Positions 51,640-61,800 of a stretch of 64,000 nt of DNA are shown piece after piece. Numbering within the stretch: position 1 is the first letter of the stretch; every line of letters starts with the position of its first letter. The stretch is taken from NCBI RefSeq assembly GCF_009711165.2, contig NZ_WMID02000008.1, forward strand, positions 1 through 64,000. Direction: 5' to 3'. The notes under the pieces were generated by a model, which saw only the letters and a program-made list of their open reading frames with translations, did no database searches and had not been told where the DNA came from. Both the position numbers and the translations under genes were made by a program. Source of the DNA: Flavobacterium sp. MC2016-06 (lineage in GTDB: Bacteria > Bacteroidota > Bacteroidia > Flavobacteriales > Flavobacteriaceae).

Positions 51640-52935
51640 TTATAATAATTCTGTGGCTACCTCATCTAAGATTTTTGCATTAGCAATTTTTTCATTTTCT
51701 TCTGGAGAAAGTTTCTCTCCTTCTTTAATAATTTGTTTACTAATAAATATGGAACAGAGTTGTAACAGGGCAATGATTCCAATTGCATACCGTAGCGCAA
51801 ATTCTTCAGAAACGGCATAGTATAACGTTAAAAAAGTTCCAGCTCCCAAAAGTCTTCCCAGATATAAACCTGCTTCGTGATTTAAGATATACGTAAACTC
51901 TCCTCTTTTTTCGATTCGGGATACAATATCGATTACTTTTAATTGAATGGGGAAATAGGCTAAATCCATTAATGGTTTTGCAATAAGCAGTAAGAGTAAA
52001 AATATAATTACACCCGTTTTATCAAATAAAAGACCATTTAAACAAGCTCCAACAGCAAATAGAATTAGTCCTGCCGAAAAGATTTTGATTCGGTCTGACG
52101 GCTTAGAAAAACGACCTAAGATATAAATGATAATAGCGGCCAGAATTGCACCAATTGATTGCGCTTTTCCTAAAGCGCCTTCTTCGCCTAATATTTTAAA
52201 AATAAGCATGGCAGGAGCGGTAACTAAAAATCCTTGTGCTAAACCTTTAAAAGTTGCCAGCGATAAAAGCTTGTTCCATAAAGGGTGAAATTTGAAAAAG
52301 ATGTACTGCTTTTGCGCTGGATTTTCAAATTTTCCTTGAAAACATACTATAGAGGCAATAATGGTTATAAGAAATACGATTCCTGTAATGATTAAATAAG
52401 CTTGGTGTTTTTGTTCTTCGCCAATTTTAGATTGTATAAACCAGCCAATTGCGGCGGGTACTGCAATCGCAATTATGGTGTAAATAAAAGTTTCCAGACC
52501 GTAATAATAGTTTCTGTTTGAATCGTTTGTAATAGACAATGCCAGATAATCTCGATTAGACCAATACAAACCAAAAGAAAGTCCCATTGTAATGCCTGCA
52601 ATTCCAATTCCTGTTAAGTCTAATGTTTTTAAAGACATCATTATAATCATGGAAACACCGCTTAACAGCATTCCGATGGAATATAATTTTCGAATGTTGA
52701 AGTGTTTTAATAAAAAACCGTTTAATAAGAATGTAAGCGGAATTCCGGTATAAATTGCCAATTGATAAATAACAACTTTTGAGGTGTCATTTGAATTTCT
52801 CATGATGTACGCCGCAACAAAAATATCGATCACTGGGAGCACCAGTGCATAAACTAGATTGGTAAAAATTAAAGTTCGAAAATTATGAGTTTGGCTTTTA
52901 AAATGACTAATTTCTGATAGAAGTTTTTTGAACAT
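51640..52935 (-). CDS. MFS transporter
   Basis: A 431-residue inner-membrane carrier with about twelve hydrophobic segments. It overlaps the stop codon of the GH130 gene by one base (TAATG), which shows translational coupling. In this position it probably imports the oligosaccharide or disaccharide released in the periplasm so that the cytoplasmic GH130 enzyme can act on it. It shows the loop GLSFGLYWSNRDYLALS between segments 4 and 5. It may alternatively belong to another carrier branch; the substrate is inferred. Confidence 0.82.
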   Translation of the reverse strand: MFKKLLSEISHFKSQTHNFRTLIFTNLVYALVLPVIDIFVAAYIMRNSNDTSKVVIYQLAIYTGIPLTFLLNGFLLKHFNIRKLYSIGMLLSGVSMIIMMSLKTLDLTGIGIAGITMGLSFGLYWSNRDYLALSITNDSNRNYYYGLETFIYTIIAIAVPAAIGWFIQSKIGEEQKHQAYLIITGIVFLITIIASIVCFQGKFENPAQKQYIFFKFHPLWNKLLSLATFKGLAQGFLVTAPAMLIFKILGEEGALGKAQSIGAILAAIIIYILGRFSKPSDRIKIFSAGLILFAVGACLNGLLFDKTGVIIFLLLLLIAKPLMDLAYFPIQLKVIDIVSRIEKRGEFTYILNHEAGLYLGRLLGAGTFLTLYYAVSEEFALRYAIGIIALLQLCSIFISKQIIKEGEKLSPEENEKIANAKILDEVATELL

Positions 52936-53993
52936 TAATTATATTTTAAAAGTGAAATGATCTCTGTTATCGAAAATTGAGCACCGCAGACAAATTCGTC
53001 AGACGCACCATAATAGATTGTGACAGTATCTCCATCAGGTTCGACAATATGCCCATTGGTGAATACAACATTTCCAAAAAAGCCGCTTAATTCGTAATCT
53101 TCGGTAGGAACCATTATTGGTTTTTCTGTTCTCGCTATTACTTTTGAGGGGTCAGTAAGATCCATTAAAAAAGCACCTAAACAATATTGATGGTTTTCAT
53201 TGGCACCATGATAGATTTCTAACCAGCCTTTTTCTGTTTTAATAGGAGCTGCGCCAGCGCCAACTCTTTTGCTGTCCCAAAGCCCTTTTCGTGTTTTAAT
53301 AATACAATGGTGATTTCCCCAATGTATTCCATCTGGAGAAGAAGCCAGCCAAATGTAATTACCGCCAATATCTACGCTGCTCGGGCGGTGCAAGGCATAA
53401 AATAATCCGTTTATTTTTTCTTCAAAAATGGCACAATCTTTATTGTGTGCGGGTAATATCATACCGTGTTTTTTAAAGCTTTTCCAATCGGTTGTAGTGC
53501 GTAAACCAACACCAACACCATTATCTGATACAGATGTAAAGGTTAGATAATAGGTTCCTTCTATAAGAACCACACGGCAGTCTTCTATTCCAAAAGTTTC
53601 CAATATGCCTTCGCCCACTAATAATGGGTAATTTTCGGGTTCATAAAATTGGTTTCCGTCTTCACTGCACAATAATCTAAGATGAGATAATGTCGTTAAG
53701 TAATCAACTCCTTTGTAATTAATTACTCGCGCATCTGTCGCAATTAACTCTGGATCATCTGTCGGAATTTCGATAATTTTTATAGCTCCAGTTTCTGTTA
53801 ATATCGGAAACGAAATTATATTCTCTTTTTGTTTAGGTCTTTCGGCAACTCTTACCAGTAACCAAGTTTTATTTTGATATTGAAATACACCCGGATTTAA
53901 GAGACAGGTAATTTCTAATCCTTCTCTGCTTGCAGGAATGTCTGATGGTGATAATAATGGATTTTTTGCGAAACGGGTTGCTATATCTTTCAT
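52935..53993 (-). CDS. GH130 glycoside phosphorylase/hydrolase
   Basis: A 352-residue five-bladed beta-propeller enzyme of GH130, the family of beta-mannoside phosphorylases and hydrolases. The family's core segment is FGIEDCRVVLIEGTYYLTFT (Glu137-Asp138 and Arg140), preceded by LLNPGVFQYQNKTWLLVRVAER and followed by NKDCAIFE. It has no signal peptide, so it acts in the cytoplasm. Whether it phosphorolyses or hydrolyses cannot be decided without alignment of the phosphate site. It is coupled to the MFS gene and lies 75 bp behind susD. Confidence 0.9.
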   Translation of the reverse strand: MKDIATRFAKNPLLSPSDIPASREGLEITCLLNPGVFQYQNKTWLLVRVAERPKQKENIISFPILTETGAIKIIEIPTDDPELIATDARVINYKGVDYLTTLSHLRLLCSEDGNQFYEPENYPLLVGEGILETFGIEDCRVVLIEGTYYLTFTSVSDNGVGVGLRTTTDWKSFKKHGMILPAHNKDCAIFEEKINGLFYALHRPSSVDIGGNYIWLASSPDGIHWGNHHCIIKTRKGLWDSKRVGAGAAPIKTEKGWLEIYHGANENHQYCLGAFLMDLTDPSKVIARTEKPIMVPTEDYELSGFFGNVVFTNGHIVEPDGDTVTIYYGASDEFVCGAQFSITEIISLLKYN

Positions 53994-54068
53994 ATTTTTT
54001 GTAGTATTTTGTTAGGTTTATAAAAGGTAACATCTATTTTTGAAATAGGTGTTATTATTTGTAAAAAA

Positions 54069-55553
54069 TTAATAATCAGGGTTTTGTGTCAAAAGTCCAG
54101 CCGAAGCATCAATTTCAGATTGCGGTATTGGATATAACATGTTTTTATCTTGGAAATTTTTTCCATTAGCAGTCATCACTTCTTTGGCAATTCCCCATCT
54201 TTTTAAATCAAGCATTCTCTGGTTTTCAAAACCAAGTTCGGCCCTTCTTTCAGAAATCAACCAATTTTTAATTACTGTTTTATCTATAGATAATGCTCTA
54301 TTTGGCAATGTTCCTGCTGGTACAAGACTTCCATCGGCAGTTATTGTATTTCTTGCTCTGGTTCTTATTTGGTTAATTATAGTAATTGCGCCAGTATAAT
54401 CACCAGTTTCGTTTAGTGCTTCGGCTTTCCAAAGCATTACATCTGCCATTCTAATAAAAACTTTATTACTAGGAGATTGATCATTTCCTTTATTACCGCC
54501 ATTGGTGGTGCCTAATAATTTATTAGCCCATTGTTCTGATACATTTACGGTATATAATTTTCTAGGATCATTAGGTTCAAATGAATTGATGAAATTGGTT
54601 GTTGGCGCAAAAAATCCCCAGCCAATCAAGGCACATTGTCCATTTCCTCTTGGAGGAACGACATTGCTTTGATGATCAAAAGAAAAAATCACTTCATTGT
54701 CTGTGAATTCTGTTTGAGTACTAAAGTTATCAAAGTAATTAGCATTCAGTTTATAAAAGCCAAGACCTTCTAATTCTGAAACTAAAGAGATTACTTCGCT
54801 CCAATTTTGATTGTATAATGCCGATTTTGCCTGAAGCGCAATTACAGCTCCTTTTGAAACTCTCCAATTTTCGGTTTGTGAGCTAAATTTTGAGTTTGGC
54901 ATTAATCCTTTTGCCAATGCTAAATCAGTATTAATTTGTTTCCAAACTTCTGCTTTGGGAGCTCTTACCGCTTTATCAAAAGCTTCTTGATATGTTTTTA
55001 CAGGAGCAAGAATTAAAGGAACATCTCCAAAATTATTGACTAATGTAAAGTAGTAGAACGAGCGTAAAAAATAAGCTTCGCCTAAGAGCTGGTTTTTTCT
55101 TTGGGTTGTAATTCCAGTTATGGTTTCAATTTCTGGATTTAATAAAAAATTTAGCGCAACATTAGTTCTTTTAATGCCTTCGTAATTGTATTTCCAGACA
55201 CCATTTCCTCCTCCATTGGTAGAAGTAAAGGTAAAATTATCAACTTCATCCATCCAAGGCTGATCAGAATTAGAAATCCATCCTTTTTGCATATCATCAG
55301 ATTCTACGTCTTGCAGAATAACATCATTATTAGAAACAAGACCTTCACTCCAGTTCCAATTTCCCATAATATTTAATGTATTAGACAACATTAAATAAGA
55401 GGAACTAACAGCATTTTCTACCGCAGTCAGGGTAGGAGTGGCATTAACCTGCTCTTCGGTTAATAAACCTACCGGCTCTATTGTTAACTCATCGTTACAG
55501 CTTGTTAAAAATGCAAATCCTACTAAGAGTACTGCTATTTGTATATATTTCAT
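54069..55553 (-). CDS. SusD/RagB family glycan-binding lipoprotein
   Basis: A 494-residue surface lipoprotein (MKYIQIAVLLVGFAFLTSC, Cys at the end of the signal). It has the SusD opening with TEEQ and helical TPR-like parts (GEAYFLRSFYYFTLVNNFGDVPLIL). The end shows the RAELGFENQRMLDLKRWGIA and MLYPIPQSEIDAS segments that mark the family. It binds the glycan and acts as the lid of the SusC barrel. It starts 10 bp behind susC in the same operon. Confidence 0.95.
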   Translation of the reverse strand: MKYIQIAVLLVGFAFLTSCNDELTIEPVGLLTEEQVNATPTLTAVENAVSSSYLMLSNTLNIMGNWNWSEGLVSNNDVILQDVESDDMQKGWISNSDQPWMDEVDNFTFTSTNGGGNGVWKYNYEGIKRTNVALNFLLNPEIETITGITTQRKNQLLGEAYFLRSFYYFTLVNNFGDVPLILAPVKTYQEAFDKAVRAPKAEVWKQINTDLALAKGLMPNSKFSSQTENWRVSKGAVIALQAKSALYNQNWSEVISLVSELEGLGFYKLNANYFDNFSTQTEFTDNEVIFSFDHQSNVVPPRGNGQCALIGWGFFAPTTNFINSFEPNDPRKLYTVNVSEQWANKLLGTTNGGNKGNDQSPSNKVFIRMADVMLWKAEALNETGDYTGAITIINQIRTRARNTITADGSLVPAGTLPNRALSIDKTVIKNWLISERRAELGFENQRMLDLKRWGIAKEVMTANGKNFQDKNMLYPIPQSEIDASAGLLTQNPDY

Positions 55554-55563
55554 AATCGTATTT

Positions 55564-58500
55564 TTATAAGTTTAATTTCAGTCCAAGAATAAAAGACTGC
55601 GATTGCGGATAAGTTCCCATATCAATCAAAGAAGTAGATTCAGGATCTAAACCGGTATACTTTGTAAACGTCAATAGGTTTTGTGCAGACATGTAAATTC
55701 GCAGATTACTTGCGCCAACTGTTTCAGGATTAAATGTATATCCAATTTCAAGATTCTTTAATCTTAAATAAGAAGCATCTTCTATAAACGCACTCGACAT
55801 TTTTCCGCCTCCATTGGCATTAAAAGTTGCTCTAGGAATTGTGTTGCTCGTTCCTTCGCCATTCCAAGAATCTAATATGGCAACAGTGGCATTAAGAGGT
55901 GTTTTAACGCTGTAATCTAAAACTTGTTTCGAATTATTGTAGCGGTCAACGCCTCCTACACCTTGAAAAAGGAAAGAAATATCGAAGTTTTTGTAGCTTC
56001 CATTAAAAGCAAAACCATACGTTATTTTAGGAATAGGATTTCCTATAAAAGTTCGATCATCAGCATTAATCTGTCCGTCACCATTTAAATCTTTAAATTT
56101 CATATCTCCCGGAACTGCACCGTTTGTACTGCTGTATAATTGACTGTTTATTTCTGCAGTGTTTTGATAAATTCCGTCAAATACATAACCAAAGTATGAG
56201 TTTATAGGTTTTCCAACAACCGTTCGAGTGTTCGTTTTTAGATCCTCAATATTAGAAACATATTGCTGTAAAGCTTCAACTCTATTAGTTAATGTAGTCA
56301 AGTTTGCATTGATACCATATTTAAAAGCTTTTTCGTGATCTTGAAAATTAGCTCCAAATTCAAAACCTTTATTGTTTACAATTCCTGCATTTACATAAGT
56401 AGGACTAATGACACCAACGGTAACGGCTGGTAGATTTATTGCTAATAGAATGTCCTTAGTTGTTTTATTAAAATAGTCTGTTGTAAAAGATAAATTATTT
56501 TTTAAAACACTCAAGTCCAAGCCAAAGTCAGTCTGTGTAGTTGTTTCCCATTTAATATCTGGGTTTCCATAACGAAGAACAGTTACATTTCCATCTTTTT
56601 GCGAAACCAGTGTTTGGTACGTATTATTAGGTATTTCTTGATTCCCAGATTGTCCCCAGCTTGCTCTCAATTTTAAGTTTGAAATCCAATCTGCTTTTTC
56701 CATAAATTTCTCTTTAGAAATTGTCCATCCACCCGAAACAGATGGGAAATATCCCCATTTGTTATTAGGACCAAAACGAGAAGAACCATCGGCTCTAATA
56801 GTACCAGAAGCAAAATATTTGTTTTCATAACCATAGGTTCCAGAAGCAAAGAAAGAGACTAAAGCCCAGCTGGTTTCTGTACCGCTTGCATAATTATTTA
56901 CATTTAATCCGCCATAATCTAAATAACGGAAAGCATCTGTAGTATTATCATAATTGTTTCTAGAGCCGCCTACATTATCGCTCTTATTCATGATATTTTC
57001 AGTACCTAATAAGGCATTAATGGTATGTTTCTCATTAAGAGTTTTGGTATAATTTAACGTATTACTAAAAGTAAAAGTCATATGCTGTCCCATACTTTCG
57101 GAAAGAGAAGAAGGTCTGTTTGCTCTTCCAAGTCCTGGATAAAGCGGATCTCCGCTATTATCGTCACCAAAATTTTGATTGAATTTTTTGTCATGAGCAA
57201 AAGAAATATCAGCACCAAAACTGCTTCTAAATTTCAAAGACTTATCTGCCAAGAAACCATACTCTCCATAAACATTTCCAAAAATTCTAAAGGCTTTAAG
57301 TTTATTGTCTATAAAATTGGCAACCGCAATTGGGCTATAAGCTGTGTCATAATCATGACTCCATCCTGTTTGCGTATTATTGCTGGTATAAAAAGGTAAA
57401 TCTGTATACGGATTTGCAGCAGAGTAGGTTGGATCATTTATATCTTTATAAACGCCTAGAATTGCAGGTCTAAACATAGCAAAACGTATTACACCCATAT
57501 CATCACCACTAGAAGATAATTTATCTTTAATGCTGTTTGTAATCTGAATATTGGTTCCTACTTTTAAACGTTCAGAAAAATTAGAATTAATATTAGTTCT
57601 AAAATTAATATGCTGGTATTTATTATTATCTCCGACTATGATTCCTTTTTGCCCAAAATAACCACCAGAAATTAGGTATTGAGTAGTTTCGTTGCCGCCA
57701 CTCGCAGAAAGCTGAAAATTTGTAGTCTGCCCAGTTGTAAATAATTCGTCTAACCAGTTTGTATTGGCTAATGGTATTCCGTTTACAGATCCTGCATCTT
57801 TAGCGGCTTGATACGGGCTTATAGCACTTGCTGCATTACCAGTAGTATTGTGCCAAGCACGATCTGTCATTGTTAAGTATTGGTCTGCATTTAATAATTT
57901 AGGCAGATTTACGGCATAATTTAATCCCGTATAATATTCGGCATTTATACTCGATTTTCCTTTTGAACCATTTTTCGTTGTAATAAGAATTACACCGCCA
58001 GCGGCACGCGAGCCATAAATTGCTGTTGCTGCGGCATCTTTAAGCACGGTCATCGATTTAACATCAGATTGATTTAAGAAATTAATATCACGAGTCGAAA
58101 CTCCATCAACTACATAAAGTACTTCGTTGTTTCCCAGCGTACCAACTCCTCTAATACGGATTTCCATTCCATCTCCCGGCTGACCTGAGCTCGCACTTAC
58201 AGATACACCAGCAACTTGTCCTTGTAATGCCTGACCAACATCTGCGACTTTTGTTTTAGATAATTCACCCATATCAACTGTTGAGACAGCACTTGTAATT
58301 GCAGATTTTTTTTCGCTGGTATAGCCAACAACGACAACTTCGTTAAGCGTATTTACATCTTCTGCTAAAGTTACATTTAGCTCTTTTTTGCCACCAACAG
58401 AAACTTCCAGCGTTTGATAGCCAATGTAGCTGAAAATTAAAACAGCATCAGAAGCTGTATTTGTTATACTGTAGTTACCATCAAAATCTGTTATAGCATA

Positions 58501-58647
58501 ATTGTTCGTTCCTTTTACGTTAACATTAACTTGAGGAACTGGGCCTTGCTTGTCTGAAACAACACCTTTTACGGTTTGAGCATATATAATACTTCCTGAT
58601 AGAATGGACCAGATTAGGAATAAATTATAAAAATATTTTTTTTTCAT
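55564..58647 (-). CDS. SusC/RagA TonB-linked outer-membrane transporter
   Basis: A 1027-residue importer. After the signal peptide (about 1-24) it has the carboxypeptidase-D-like domain (VKGVVSDKQGPVPQVNVNVKGTNNY), a TonB-box-like segment (NTLNEVVVVGY), the plug with YVVDGVSTRDINFLNQSDVKSMTVLKDAAATAIYGSRAAGGVILI, and a long barrel ending in aromatic QSFILGLKLNL. It forms the transport channel with the SusD lipoprotein. Its promoter region holds a candidate direct-repeat operator for the adjacent HTCS. Confidence 0.96.
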   Translation of the reverse strand: MKKKYFYNLFLIWSILSGSIIYAQTVKGVVSDKQGPVPQVNVNVKGTNNYAITDFDGNYSITNTASDAVLIFSYIGYQTLEVSVGGKKELNVTLAEDVNTLNEVVVVGYTSEKKSAITSAVSTVDMGELSKTKVADVGQALQGQVAGVSVSASSGQPGDGMEIRIRGVGTLGNNEVLYVVDGVSTRDINFLNQSDVKSMTVLKDAAATAIYGSRAAGGVILITTKNGSKGKSSINAEYYTGLNYAVNLPKLLNADQYLTMTDRAWHNTTGNAASAISPYQAAKDAGSVNGIPLANTNWLDELFTTGQTTNFQLSASGGNETTQYLISGGYFGQKGIIVGDNNKYQHINFRTNINSNFSERLKVGTNIQITNSIKDKLSSSGDDMGVIRFAMFRPAILGVYKDINDPTYSAANPYTDLPFYTSNNTQTGWSHDYDTAYSPIAVANFIDNKLKAFRIFGNVYGEYGFLADKSLKFRSSFGADISFAHDKKFNQNFGDDNSGDPLYPGLGRANRPSSLSESMGQHMTFTFSNTLNYTKTLNEKHTINALLGTENIMNKSDNVGGSRNNYDNTTDAFRYLDYGGLNVNNYASGTETSWALVSFFASGTYGYENKYFASGTIRADGSSRFGPNNKWGYFPSVSGGWTISKEKFMEKADWISNLKLRASWGQSGNQEIPNNTYQTLVSQKDGNVTVLRYGNPDIKWETTTQTDFGLDLSVLKNNLSFTTDYFNKTTKDILLAINLPAVTVGVISPTYVNAGIVNNKGFEFGANFQDHEKAFKYGINANLTTLTNRVEALQQYVSNIEDLKTNTRTVVGKPINSYFGYVFDGIYQNTAEINSQLYSSTNGAVPGDMKFKDLNGDGQINADDRTFIGNPIPKITYGFAFNGSYKNFDISFLFQGVGGVDRYNNSKQVLDYSVKTPLNATVAILDSWNGEGTSNTIPRATFNANGGGKMSSAFIEDASYLRLKNLEIGYTFNPETVGASNLRIYMSAQNLLTFTKYTGLDPESTSLIDMGTYPQSQSFILGLKLNL

Positions 58648-58785
58648 CTTTAAGAGAGATTAATAGAAACACTAATTAGATTAGATTTTTTCATGGTTTT
58701 TAATAGTTAAGTAAGTTTTGTATGGATGCGATAACGATTGAGTTATTTATCGTTTATAAAATTAGTTTTAGGGTATACAAAATCC

Positions 58786-58814
58786 TGTACACTATTTCTT
58801 CAAAAGTGTACACT
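58786..58814. promoter_or_regulatory. Direct repeat TGTACACT, 21-bp spacing, candidate HTCS operator
   Basis: TGTACACT occurs at 58786-58793 and 58807-58814, in the same orientation and exactly 21 bases apart, two DNA turns. AraC-family proteins often bind such direct repeats. It lies 139 bases upstream of the susC ATG and just downstream of the HTCS stop codon. Confidence 0.6.
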
Positions 58815-58833
58815 GAGTTTTATTTATTGATAA

Positions 58834-61800
58834 TCAATTGTTTGTGATTGTTTGTTCTTTAGCTTTGTATTTAAGCTGGTAATTTTTAGGAGTGGTATTG
58901 TATAGTTTTTTAAACTCTCGATAAAAATAAGAGCGGTTATTAAACCCAGATTGGTAGCATATTTCAGATACTGTGAGTTCATTTTTGCGCAATAATTCGG
59001 CAGCATATTTTAATCTAATTGTTCGAATTAAATCACCAGGAGTAAGATTAAAAATCTGTTTAATTTTTCGGTACAATTGCGAATTGCTGATTCCTAATTC
59101 TTTTTCGATAAATAAACTTTGAAGATTTTCATTATCAATATTGAGGCAAATTAATTCAATTACTTTTTTTATAAAATCTTTTTCGTCATTATTGATATTC
59201 AGAGAAGTTAGATTTTCGGTAAAAATATCTTGTGCAAAGTCTGATGAGATTAATTCTTTTTCTTCTAGAAGCTTTTGTATTCGTATTAATAAATGATCTG
59301 GATAAAATGGTTTTGGAATATAAGAATTAGCACCGCTTTCTATGCCTTCAATTCGATGTAAAACAGAATCTTTTGCGGTAAGCATGATAAATGGAATATG
59401 ACGTGTTTTTGAACTGCTTTTGATTTTTTTGCAGAATTCTACACCATCCATAAAGGGCATCATTACATCGCTGATAATAATATCGGGAATTGTATGCTCA
59501 ATAATTTTCATGGCTTCCAAACCATTATCAGCAATAATGAGGTTGTATTTTTCATTCAATAATTCCTCAAGAAGCAAATGAAGTTCTTTTTCGTCTTCTA
59601 CAATTAAAATTACTTTTCGATTGTCTTCAAGATCTTCCAAAGACATAATTTTAGACGGAATGCTTTCTGATTTAACTGGAATTTCTTCGAGAATATTTTT
59701 TAAATAATGTGAGATTAAAATGGGATTTACTTTAGTGTCTAATTCTTTTTCATTAAAGTTTTCTTTATCACAAGGTAGTAAAATAGTAAAAGTAGTTTCC
59801 TTATCAATAATGCTCGAAACCAAAATTTCGCCTTTTAATACCCCAACTAATTTTTTAATATAAGCAAGTCCAATTCCGGTTCTAAACAAATTATTGTCAG
59901 AGTCACTGTTCGAGTTAGACAAGAAAAATTGATTAAATAAAACCTCTAGTTCCTCTTTCGGAATTCCTTTTCCTGTATTTGTAATCGTGATGTTTAGTTT
60001 TGCTCCAAGTTCTTTTTGAATTTGAAATTTTAAATCAATTTTTCCATTTACTGGAGTATATTTAAAGGCATTAGACATTAGATTGAAAACTATTTTTTCA
60101 ATTTTATCTTTGTCAAACCATCCAGAAAGTGTTTGAGGTATATTTAGATTATAATCGATGTTTTTATCCAATGCCCATTCGTCAAATAATTCTGCGATCT
60201 GCTCAATTAAATTTACAAGATCAAATTCTTTTACATTTACTTCCAGATGGTCGTGTTCTGCCTTTCTAAATTCAAGTAATTGCTGTGTTAAAAACAATAA
60301 TCTCGAAGAATTACGTTGAATCATACTAACAAATCGCTGGCTCTTTTCGTTGAGGTTTGTTACTTCCGAAAGCTTTTGCACCGGTCCCATAATTAACGTT
60401 AGAGGAGTCTGAAATTCATGCGCAATATCAGTAAAAAAAGCAAGCCTGTTTTCATGAAGTTCTTCTTCTCTTTTTCTAAATAAAATATTTTGTTTTAAGG
60501 ACTGACGTTTTTTGTAATAACTTAATACAAATAATATTAAAGAGGTAAATAGTAAAAAATAAACCACTAACGCTAAATTTGACTGCCAATATACCGGCTT
60601 AATCTTGATGTCTATTGCATGAACAGGTTTACTCCAAATACCGTCACTATTAGACCATTTTAACCATAAAGAATAATTGCCTTTAGGAACATTCGTAAAA
60701 GAAATAATTTTACGATTGTTAATCGTATTCCAGTTTTTATCAAAACCCATTAATTGATAAGCATATTGGCATTTTTCGGTATTGATAAAAGTTAAAGCTG
60801 TTAATTCTACATCAAAAAAGTTTTGATCGTGATTTAATACAATAGAAGGATTTGTATTTGAATTTGGAGCAATAACCAATCCTTGATAATAAAGAACAGT
60901 CTGATTTTGTCCGCTGATTTTATCAATAAAAAGATTGGGAATAATAGATGATTCTTTAATTTCTTTAGGAAGAAAATAATTGAAACCTTTTATTCCTCCC
61001 ATAAAAATAAAACCTGATTTTAGATCTTGATAAAATGCGCCATCTGCAAATTCATTGTTTTGGAGGCCTTCATTTTTGGTATAATTGGTAAACTTTAACT
61101 TGCTGAGATTTAAATTTGACAATCCAAAATTAGTACTTAACCAGAGATTATTTTTTTTATCAGCAGTAATTCCGTGAATGGTATTATTAGGAAGACCATT
61201 TTTTGTCGTGTAGTTTTTAAAAATTGCTTCGCCATTGCTTTTTATAGTTTCTAATGTGTTTAAACCAAAACTTGTACCAATCCAAAGTGTCCCCTTATTA
61301 TCTGTTTGCAGGCATAAAATATCATTATTTGAAATACTATTTGGGTTATTTTCGTCATTTTTAAATGTAGAAAACTGCTGGGTTTTGATATCAAATAGAT
61401 TCAGTCCGCCCAATCGTGTTCCAATCCAGAGTTGATTTTCATTTTTTTTGATAATTGAAAAAATGATATTACTGCTCAATGTATTTTTGGTGTGATTATC
61501 GGCCAAGTATTTTTTAAAATCAGTAATTAATAGTTTTTCATTCGATCGAATAATTTTGCACCTAATCATTCCAAAACCATTTGTTCCCAGCCAGATAAAA
61601 CCTGCTTTATCCTGATAAATAGAATATACAGATTTAAAAAAATCATATTTTTGATCGCCTATAATTTCTTTCCAACTTATCAATTTAGATTTTTTTAAAT
61701 CAAAAACAGAAATTCCTTCCCCATCAGTGCCAATAAAAAGTAAGCTGTCTTGACCTTTGCATAACGAAAACACAGCATTATTAAGGATACTGTTTTCGCT

